This document shows, piece by piece, positions 39,501 through 51,000 of a DNA stretch of 64,000 bases. Below the pieces are notes generated by a model. That model worked only from the letters and a program-made list of their open reading frames with translations. It was not told where the DNA came from and searched no databases. The translations under genes were made by a program, and so were the position numbers. The number at the start of each line of letters is the position of its first letter. Position 1 is the stretch's first letter. Source of the DNA: Rugalucina vietnamica (taxonomy: Eukaryota; Mollusca; Bivalvia; Lucinida; Lucinidae); NCBI GenBank assembly GCA_964017185.1, contig OZ024870.1, forward strand, positions 34,860,139-34,924,138, in the 5' to 3' direction.

Positions 39501-41995
39501 TTGGGGTTTTCAGAAAAAATGGCTATCTTGGGGGTAGGGAGATTTAAATGGATACTTTGTTGCCCATTGTTTATTTCTTTTTTTTTTTTTTTTTTTGGGG
39601 GGGGGGGGGGGGGGCGGGGGTTTGTTTAATGTCAAATTTAAGTTGTTTTTCATTGTTTTTTCTGCAATTTCAAATATCTTTTTGAAAAGGTTAAGATTTC
39701 ATTAATTGGGGGGGGGGGGGGGGATAGCCCGTCATACCCGCTATTTTAAGGTTGTACAGAGCAAGGTAGGTGCTGGAATCCAGCAACTCTCAGATTAGCC
39801 CCCGGGGGAATTACCTCTCATTCTCTGATTTCCTGTGCTGAAATGTCAAACGACTGTGTGTCCAACTTTTCATCTCTTGTGAGAGACTAATTTTTCCCAG
39901 GCGCACTTCCCCTATTGAGGTATTGTCTCGGGGGGTGGGGGAGGGGGTACTCTGAGATTTTGCCTATAAGAGTCAATATATATATTTGCAACCATTTCAA
40001 GGGGTTAGTTGTTAAAAATTCAAACATCTCAAATATGAAAGTGACATTAATAAACAAGTTTATGGATCTCTCCCCCGTGTAGAACACTATTCGGTGACCC
40101 TTAAAAGATATCTAATTTGCATATTCATGAATTTTAATGAAAACAATAAAAATGACAGAAAATCGTTAAAATCAATAAATAAACTAAATTTGAGATCGAA
40201 ACTATCATCGTGACACTTTGTTATTGAACCAATAATACCATGTGACAAATTTATTGATGTCATGGGCCAAAATGACAATTATCTTATTTGCATATTCATG
40301 AATATTAATAGAAAATGTCGAAAATCGAGGAAAAACGAGGGATAAACTCTAGCAATTTCAAGGTTTTGGATGGGTTACAAGATCTACCTTGCATCCCTGA
40401 AACCAATGTTCATGGCTGCCAGTGTGTTCAGAAGGACCATCTAAATGCCATAAAATATTGTCCTCAACGATGGACACATTTGCATGATGTAAAATTATAT
40501 AGTTTCCGCATCCACCCCTACTGTGATTCTAAAGAATAGGGTGTACTCACAAAAATATTCATATACGAACAAAAGCGTGCTCTAAAATACTGTAATGGGT
40601 TTGGTTGTGATGCGTGGACTGATCAATTTAACCGTAATACCTACTTTTCAAATCATTGATATTGCTTATTCATGAAAATGAATGAAACACACAAGAAATC
40701 AGAGAAAAAGGGGGTATACATACAAAGTCACTTAAACCATAGTTGTTCACAAACCTAGGATGCTGAAAGAAGTATAAAATGAATGCTATGGCAATGTTCT
40801 ATGATCCTTAAGTCTCATATAAGAATGATCTAATTTTTTTCAGTTTCATGAATTTTCATGAAAACTTCATAAATTTGAATGAAAAAATGGAAAAAATTTA
40901 ACCGGAAAACCTAAAAAATGGTGTGTATCTCGGAAACCAAAAGCCCTTACACGCTGAAAATGGCATGAATTGATTGCCAGGACATTAGTATACCATCCTG
41001 TACTACAATATATAAGTCAATTGATTTTTTGTATTATCAATATTAACAAAACCTTTCGAATTTAGATGGTAATTACGGAAAAATTAAGGTGGTATACATA
41101 GAAAATCACGTGTATCTTGGCTACTGACTGACCTAGAGAGCTATACTTGGTATCAAATAATTGCTAGGACAATGTTCTATAACCATATAATCCGATATTT
41201 AAATCACCAGCTTCTTTTATTAGAATGATATTAATGAGATTTACATAAATAATGGAAACATCAACGAAAAATGAAGGGGTACACCAACAAAATTCATATA
41301 TTTCGACTACCAATGGCTGTAGAGATCTCAAAATGACATCAATAATAGCTGGGACAGTATTGTATTATCATGTATTCAGATAAACAAGGGTACACTTGCT
41401 GGCAACCAAGATTCAATTAAATTTATTAGAGCACAATATTTTTTCTCTTATTCTGAGTGATCTCATTAATACCCATACAACAAAAGTCACTATTTATTTA
41501 TATAACAGGTAATATGGTTATAGAATATTGTCCTATAGCACTCTAAATCTATCAGTAGCCAAAATTCATTTGATTTTCTATGTAAACTGCCTTAATTTTT
41601 CCGTAACTTTCCTCTAAATTCAAAAGGTTTTGTTAATATTCATGAAATAAAAAATTGAATGAGTAACATATTGTAGTACAGGATGGTATAATATTGCCCT
41701 AGCAACCGGTTAATGCCATTTTTAGCATGTTAGGGCTTTTGCTTGCTGAGAAAAGCATCATTTTTATGTTTGCCGGTTAAATTTTTCACTTTTTCATTCC
41801 CATTTATGAAGTTTCCATTAAAATTCATGAAATTGAAAATAAGATCATGCTTATATATGAGACATAAGAGTCAGAGTACATAACCATAGCATTTATTTGA
41901 TAGTTCTTTTGGCATCCTGGGTTTGTAACAGCTCTGCTTTTAGTGATTTTGTACGTATACCCCCTATTTCATCTAAGATTTTTCTCCGATTTCTT

Positions 41996-42045
<50 letters not shown>

Positions 42046-45000
42046 CATGAATAAGCAAAATCAATTATTTGAATAATAGGTATTAAGGTTAAATTGCTAA
42101 GTCCATGCATCATTATATGACCAATTATAATATTCTAGAGCATGCTATTGTTTGTATATGAATATTGTTACGAGTACACCCTATTCTTTAGGATCACACA
42201 AGGGGTGGATGTGGAAACTATATAATTTTTTTTACATCATGCAAATGTGTTCATTGTTGAGGACAATATTTTATGGCATTAAGATGGTCCCTCTGACCAC
42301 ACTGGCAGCCATGAAAATTGGTTTCAGGGATACAAGATAGATCTTATAACCCATCCAAAACTTGTAATGGCTTTAGTTAATCTCCGTTTTTCTTTAATTT
42401 TCTATATTTTATTAATATTCATGAATATGCAAATGAGATAATTTTCATTTAGGCACATGACATCAATACATTTGTCATATGCTATTACTGGTTAAATTAC
42501 AAAGTGCCACAATTATAGTTTCGACCTCAAATTAGTTTATTTATTGACTTTTCATGATTTTTCTGTCATTTTTTTTAATATTTTCATTAAAATTCATGAA
42601 TTTGCAAATTAAATATCTTGTATTTCTTACCATATGATGAAAGGGCAATATATATGCTTTAAAATGTGACCAAATTAAGTGGTAATGAATTTTGTATGCA
42701 CACATCCATGCTCCATTTTTTTAAATGACCTAAATTAATTTTCAAATGTTCAAATGCGAAAAAATACCGCTGATTTTGAGAATCTTCCGAAACCCAAATA
42801 AAACTAAATCATTCCATATTTTGGACAAAGGAAGTGCGGTTTGTTGGATACAAAGACAATGTTGAAATTTGCAGACAGTTTGAACCGAAAAGACAAAGGC
42901 ATAAATGTACAGGTTATTATGCTGAAAGTTTCTTTTTACTGGCTTAACATATACTTTGTTCTCTTGTTTTTTTTACTAGAAAAATCAGCTTTTTGATGAA
43001 TGTTCAATTATTTCCTTAATGTAATAACAGGGTAATTTGGGGTAATATGGACAATTGGGGAATATGGGTCACCTTGTGTTTTCTTCAAATATTTTACTCA
43101 AGACTCATGTTTGACAAAAAGTAATAACATTTTGTTATTCCCTGGCTACCCATTCATTTTTACATTCATACCTAAGCTGGTGTTTTCGGACAGGTTAAAT
43201 TAATGAACCCAAATAAAACAGCCTGTGAACATCGTGCCCTTAAAATGTTTTAGTTTACACTTAAGAACCAATAAAAAGATTAATGATATTTATATAGAAC
43301 CAAGTTTCACGTAAAATTAACCTAATACACCATTTTTGAAGATGATGCAAATGGTCATTTGCATGACCTATTTTTCAGTGTTGGAAAATTTCTCCATTGA
43401 CATAACCGTCGTGTCTGGGGTAATATGGACCATCAATTTCCCAATGTAAATTTTCCTTTTGGGGTAATAAGGACCATCTAAGAATTTTGTCTCAAACTCT
43501 TTCTGAAAGTAATACACTGAACATTTGATACCACATGTCTTTAGAATTCTAACTTTTGCACTTGTGTGATATGTTTTAAGCTATCTTTGAAAATATATTG
43601 TTTTACAAGTGAAGTTTATAAGCAAAATGTACATATTTTGAAATCTGAGACATTTTTGCGAATGTCCGTTTTGTAAGTTTGTCAAGGTGTTATGAATTTT
43701 GATGCGAAATATTTTTTCCAGTGAATTTGTTTCGTGAACATCTATGTTTATTTTATGCTAAATAGACTTTTAAATAGAAGTTCATATTTTGTTTTCCGAA
43801 TTTATATGTTGACATCATCAGCATTTTAAAGTTGTGGTCCATATTACCCCAGTAGAGTGGTCCATATTACCTCAAATGTTTGGGGTAATTTGGACCACCC
43901 AGTGGGTGTGTTTATCGTAATACGCAACAAAAACTAGCATACAAAATGATGTAAATTTTATATTAAAATGGTTTACAGATGCCTGCCTCAAAATAGACAC
44001 GGTATACAATAATAACGTAAATAGCCTGTGGTTGAACTGATTCGTTTTGAGCTTAAGCGGTCCATATTCCCCCAAATTACCCTATATAATACTTGATGTA
44101 ACGTGTGTTTGATAAACAGACATATTTGACATCTATTTGTTGAAATTGTATAAACTATAAAAGTTTGATATTTGGAGGAAGCAAAAACGTTCAAATGCAG
44201 GTAGTATTGGCCGTATTGCGCAATTTTGGGTACTGAATCCTCATCAGTGACCCTTAATAAAGTCTCCAGACTCTCTGGCTGTATTGGAATTGCTGTGTTG
44301 CTCTGTGTTATACAATGAAACTCATAAAATCAAAGCATATGAGAAATAAATATCCTTTCCTTGAAATATTGTCCCTGATGTAACGATTTCTGTCCCTGAT
44401 GTAACATTTTTCACCGTTACATCACGGACCGTTACATCAGGGACATATTTTAGATAAATCACATGTAAATTGCTTCCAATATACTTGTGTGTTCATTGTT
44501 ATGGTGAAATGTTTACACAACCACTAAACACGTTTTATGAATAGTACCTACATATTGTCGCTTGAAACAAATAACCAGTAGAGGCTGTTACATCAGGGAA
44601 CTATTACAAATATACTCAGTCACCTGAAAATTGTAATTATTATTTTTTCAGATCTACTCTATAGATATGTCATAATGGCAGTCAGCCATATTTAATTTCA
44701 ATGTAGCTCTTCAAAATGCAGATAAATGCTCCACCTTTACCAAGGGGAGTCACCTTGTACTTGGTATTTTTAGATAAATTGTTACATCAGGGACAAAATG
44801 CTAGGTACAAAGTTTGAACACGTAAATTTAGTATTAAAACCATGGATACTTGCTATCAAAATGTATAATGTCGTGCATGAATGATTGAATAAAGATGGAG
44901 TAGTATTTAGAACAACCACCTTAGCAAAAAAATCATTGAATCAGAGACAGATATAAAAAAAATCATTTTGCAGACAGCGAAAATATGCCATTTTAGACAC

Positions 45001-48000
45001 TTTGAGTAACAATTTTTTATATTTGCTAGCACTTAAACGATTTTGTTTTGGCTGACCCATACTCACCTCGATTCACACCATATTCCAAGCATAAAACATT
45101 TACCAGAAGTAAACGGTTTTCAGAAAAAAAGTGCCCGGACAGGATTTGGTTACGAAAAAATATATTGACTCATAAAGAGGTTCGCTCCCACCATCTACTC
45201 TGTAACCCAAAAGTCAAACATATCGGATACGACGGAGCACCTAAAAATATAAATAATTTTGACCATACCCTAGAAAAATACCAAATTGCTGAAAATACCC
45301 CACTAAAATAACCCCTTTTGACATTAAACAGCCCCCCAAATAAATTTTTGTGAGAACCCCAATTGCAATTGCAGTAGGCCATACGCGCATGCCGAGAGAT
45401 CTGCCCGAGCCTTTCCTGATCTTTGACTATTCTGCTATTGATGATGGTTGACACATGATCATACACTTAAGATAGCGATGTGAGATTGCGAGCATCTCTT
45501 GGAAAAGCTTAACTTTTGTTGAATATACATTGTGCAAAGATGATTGAGCGTATATGCGGCGTGACTATTTATGCAATGTGCTCTAGACCAGGGGTCCATA
45601 ACCAACTCGCACATGCACCTGGCACATGAACACACTATGTTAATATGACCTATGTTTATCTCATCAAGATTGACACAGAGATTGACGAAAAAGAGGACAA
45701 ACAAAATTTACGCGCATGCCTCTTACAAAGATTGGCTTTTGTTCTATTGGCTACCGACCTCAGACCTTGCTGCCCTCATAGTCCAGAAGCACATGATACG
45801 GTATTTTATTTAAGATTAAACTATGGAATGTCAATTAATGTTAAAATAAATAAGACGTCGCACAGAGTCAACATTCATAAATTGTTGAAGCCCTTTTATA
45901 TGCTGTTTATGGACAAGGGATGGAATGCAACTTCAGTAAGATATTACACCTGGAAATGAAGTAACCTGGACCTTACTTCAAACTAAAACGGGACTTGACA
46001 ACAAATGAGCATTTGGCTTGCTTTTACCCCTTAAAATATGTTATTCATTGTAAATACTTGCAAAGTTCGAAAGACCAGGTTGCCGTATTATCGTGCGTTA
46101 CTTTAATTTTGACGTATTTTGTTTTAACCCGTGGTTGTTCGGGAAAAAATCATGAGAAATTGGCTTCTTAAGTTAAAGTGTGATGTCAAAAAGCAAAATC
46201 ATCCAACAGTTAGTCAAAACTTTGAAGAAAATGAGAAAAGTACGAAACGTTTTTGGGCGAATGTTATTTTTGTGTATGGCCGAACTTGCAAAACAATAAT
46301 CTCCTCGAATGTTTGCGAGTCCTATCGAAGCCTATGCATCAGTAGAACACTCGGCAATTAGAGGCATGTATGTAGATCCGGATAGGCTAGATCGTTTGTT
46401 GGAAAGGTCTATTTAAATAATTCAAATAAAAGTTTGTAAAAACTTACCGCTAAAGTTTCCTCCAAAAATGGCGGCGAATCCGAAGGAAACTACCGCAATC
46501 ATACGTGAAAATGCCGCCGATCATGCGTTACGACCTCTTTTCATGCGTTTCGAATGGACACGGTGTATGCTGAAAATGGAACTTTTTTTTTTCCTATTAA
46601 TTCAGTTTTACGTCCTGTTCAAGGTTATTTCAGCTCATATGAGACGGGCCAAACAGTAGGTGGGCCAAAACGGGAGAACCCCGAGAAAAACCACCTGGCA
46701 CACCCGCAAGCAGAACTTGGCTTGTCTCACATGTGGCCAGAGCGGGGCTCGAACCCACACCAGACAGAGCGGTGAAAATGGAACTGATAGAGCATAACTG
46801 CATTATGCACCAGTTATTTGTAACCCCAGCTCCCCTAGGGCCAGGGAATAGCGGGGCTTTTAACTTTTCAATTTTTAATGCCCCGGTAAAAGCCCGGCCC
46901 TGCGAGGTCAGATTTGTGGTAAAATCCCTGCTAAAAGCCCTGGCTCCCCGAGGGTGACAATAATGTGGAACAACAGCTGGGAGTTGTTCTGATGAAATTG
47001 AAATATGGGATTTGGGTTTGAATATCTGCATGTAACTGTACAGGTTCATTTGCAAATTAAATAAGGACCATAAAAGTAATTAAATTGTTAAAATGCAACT
47101 AATTTCTCATTTGAATGGATTTGACTATGTACTATGTATTTGACTGGCAATTTAGCCCCGCTGTGTCCCCGCTATCCCCGGGGGATACAAATGACTGGTG
47201 CATTATATATCTACATACATTATAAGGAGACTTTGTATGATAGTTTTCAATACCTTTTTTTTTGCATGCACATTCCAGAGACTAAACTCTATAGTTTTCA
47301 TAATTCCTGATCAGATTCCTTTCAAACATGTTGAGTAATACTGCAGAGATTAATCTTTCATTGATATTTCAAAGTGATAATCTTTATTACCAAATAAACT
47401 TCTGCCAATTTTCAGACGATTTAATTTTTCAAAATTGCCATTTCATTCAATAAGACAGTATCTCTTATTGTAAATTGTCGATGTTGCCAATAAATTTCCA
47501 GGAAAGATAGAAGATAAAAACTGCTGTTGCAGGAACGTATGGCTCACCTGAATAATGTTTTTTGGTGGTTTATCAGGAAAAAACATGTCCGTGAAATGTA
47601 TATGTTACCCCCTTAAACCCCACTTTTATGTAGCAAACCTGGGGTATGCAGGGGTATACCTATTTTTCTTATTTTTGCTCCAAAACATAGAATGTGGGTA
47701 CTCGTTAGAACCGCCTCGCCGAGGCGGTTCTAACGTGTACCTACAATCTATGTTTTGAGCAAAAATAAGAGTCCATTCGTCAAATATGGGTTAAGGCGGC
47801 ATCCATTCAAGTTTTAATGAGCATAAGATGCTGCTAAATGCAGTGTCAAAATCAAACCAAATATAAAGTCAAAATCAATGGACCTTGAAATACTGACAAC
47901 AGTGACCTACATTCATTTATTTTTGGTCATATGCCACATCATTCAAATGTTCATCCATCAAATATTCTTCAGGATTCAAAGAAAAATCGCTATTAAGCAT

Positions 48001-51000
48001 TCAGTGTTTGACCACTACATTATGAAAGCTTCTACATTGTGTATGAACATGTAAAGTGGAGAGCAGCAGGGCCAGAGCACAAGAACATTTTAATAGCATT
48101 TATGTCATATGGAGACAAATTGTCTCTTGTTATTGCATAACAATAATGACTGATCAAGAAAAATTATTGAAGGAGCCACTTGTTGAGAAACCAGCTTTTT
48201 GCATTTCAGAAATTTGGGTATTATCACAACCGATCAGGCACAACACTGTTGTGTTTTGTTATAAAGACGGATCCCCTTTTTATAAAATTGAAATTTGGAA
48301 CCTCTGGCCTTCTGTGTTTGTACAATCGTTTTAGTTTTTGCCTTGGTTTGCATGAAACCTCAAAGACTAGCCTCCTCGTAATGAAGCTCAAATGTCAGAA
48401 ATAAAGACTCCAATGGAACTATTTCTGTATTGATTCTGTTTGCAAGCTCTCAGAAATGGTCATTTTGTTCCTTGTTTCAGAGACTATAATACTATGGCAG
48501 TTGTCCAAATACAATAATCTGAGCCGCCTCGTGGGAAAACCAACAAAGTGGTTTTCGAACAGGTCCGACATAAATCGGCCTGTACAGCTACCGAAGCAGG
48601 CTAGAAGCTTGAAATTTTGGAGTTAAGTAGAGGAGGAATTGTACTATCCGAGTAGCGAAAACAAAGGTGCTGATCAGCTTCGCGGTTACCGCGAAGCTGA
48701 TACCGCGAAGCTGATCTGCGCCTTTGTTTTCGCCTATGCAGATTGTTGGTTTTCTCATGAGGCGGTTCATCTGTCTTGACAAAGCTGGAGACTTCATTCA
48801 GGGCTTCTGATTGAAATTTATCATGTAAACCACTGCACTGAAAACGGGGATTGCAAGTTGGATCCTCGACTCTTTCAGATGAGACATTAAACTGAGGTTA
48901 CTCTCTTTATGACCTTAGTTGTTGAATGGTACATAAAACATTGATGCTATCACCCCCACAGACTTAATGTATGTAGAAAACCAAAGGCACTATCCATCAG
49001 ACTAATTGTGCCTACAATAGCTCTGGTGTCACCATCGATCAAATGAGCCGCGACACAAGAAACCCGGTCTTGGGGGTTTCCAACCAGGTCCGACACAAAT
49101 CGGGCTGTGCAGTTATAGAAGAAAGCTAGAAACTTGAAATTTTGGATATAAGTAGGAGAGGGACTGTACTATCCGAGTTGCAAAAACAAAGGTGCTGATC
49201 AGCTGTGCAGTAACTGCACAGCTGATGTGCGCCTTTGTTTTCATGTAGACAAAATTCAGGTTATCTCATGACGCGGCTCAAATGTTATGCACTTTCCAGA
49301 GCTAATTTTCAGAATTATTATTAATGTTGACATATGATATTGGTTCCAATGCCTGCTGTCTAAGACCACAGAAGACAATTAACTTACTGACATTTCAAAA
49401 TGGTCATGTGGGATAAACAACACATGGTATGTCGGTTGACAAAGTTAAACCATGAAAAGTAGGCCATGAATGCCAAGTAACAATGAGTATGCACCAAAAG
49501 AATGCATGGGTTGACACTCTATCTAGACCATGAATGCCAAGTAACAATGAGTATGCACCAAAAGAATGCATGGGTTGACACTCTATCTAGGCCATGACTG
49601 CCAAGGCACAATGAGAATGCACCAAAAGAATGCATGAGTTGACACTCTATCTAGGCCATGAATGCCAAGTCACAATGAGAATGCATGAAAAAAATGCATG
49701 AGTTGACACTCTATCTAGGCCATGAATGCCAAGTCACAATGAGAATGCATGAAAAGAATGCATGAGTTGACACTCTATCTAGGCCATGAATGCCAAGTCA
49801 CAATGAGAATGCATGAAAAAAATGCATGGGTTGACACTCTATCTAGGCCATGAATGCCAAGTAACAATGAGTATGCACCAAAAGAATGCATGGGTTGACA
49901 CTCTATCTAGGCCATGAATGCCAAGTAACAATGAGTATGCACCAAAAGAATGCATGGGTTGACACTCTATCTAGGCCATGAATGCCAAGTCACAATGAGA
50001 ATGCATGAAAAAAATGCATGGGTTGACACTCTATCTAGGCCATGAATGCCAAGTCACAATGAGAATGCATGAAAAAAATGCATGGGTTGACACTCTATCT
50101 AGGCCATGAATGCCAAGTCACAATGAGAATGCATGAAAAGAATGCATGGGTTGACACTCTATCTAGGCCATGAATGCCAAGTCACAATGAGAATGCATGA
50201 AAAAAATGCATGGGTTGACACTCTATCTAGGCCATGAATGCCAAGTAACAATGAGTATGCACAAAAAGAATGCATGAGTTGCCACTCTATCTAGGCCATG
50301 AATGCCAAGGCACAATAAGAATGCATGAAAAGAATGCATGGGTTGACACTCTATCCAGGCCATGAATGCCAAGTCACAATGAGAATGCATGAAAAGAATG
50401 CATGGGTTGACACTCTATCTAGGCCATGAATGCCAAGTCACAATGAGAATGCATGAAAAAATGCATGGGTTGACACACTATCTAGGCCATGAATGCCAAG
50501 TCACAATGAGTATGCATCAAAAGAATGCATGGGTTGATACTCTATCTAGGCTATGAATGTCAAGTCACAATGAGTATGCATCTAAAGAATGCACCGGTTG
50601 ACACTCTATCTAGGCCATGAATACCAAGTCACAATGTATGCCTGAAAAGAATGCATGGTTTGACACTCTATCTATCATCAACATCCACAGTCAGTAGCTT
50701 GGGTCAGTTATCTTCACCACATTGTTCCTGCGCAGGCATCCCAGAGGAAGGTTACCAGTACTAAGAAAAAATTTCTTCCATCACTATAAAGTGACAAAAT
50801 GATACTCCTGAATCAACTGAAAAGGAAGTTTTGCCATAGACACATTTTCATGGCCAAATTGATGAAGGATGTTTCTTTGAAAGAGGAAGTTAAGACAGCT
50901 TATGATGTCATAAAGTCTCATTCAAGATGGGCGCCCCCTTGAACAGAAATCCCTCAATATTCAAATCAATACAAATTTCTCAATTTTTATCCAAGTTTAG

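Larger units (their letters stand above)
38535..46565. mobile_element. 8.03-kb composite element with 565-bp terminal inverted repeats (Transib/RAG-like ends)
   Basis: The TIRs at 38535-39099 and 46001-46565 have equal length and differ at about 5 positions by eye (99 percent identity). Ends CACCGTGTCC/GGACACGGTG. Direct repeat TATGC at 38530-38534 and 46566-46570. A 5-bp target duplication with CACNNTG ends is the known pattern of Transib and RAG-like transposons; this assignment is inference from the ends only. Subterminal repeats ACGCATGA and ACGTATGA occur. The interior has no transposase frame but holds other repeats (40107-42628, 43029-44083, 44369-44793). Confidence 0.8.

Noticed and set aside
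42000..42045. Poly(T) tract as a retrotransposon tail
   Set aside because: No LINE or SINE body adjoins it. It sits in one arm of the large palindrome at a T-rich stretch, so simple expansion is more likely.
49461..50673. CRISPR-like array
   Set aside because: Units are continuous 64-bp repeats without unique spacers, in animal DNA: a minisatellite.
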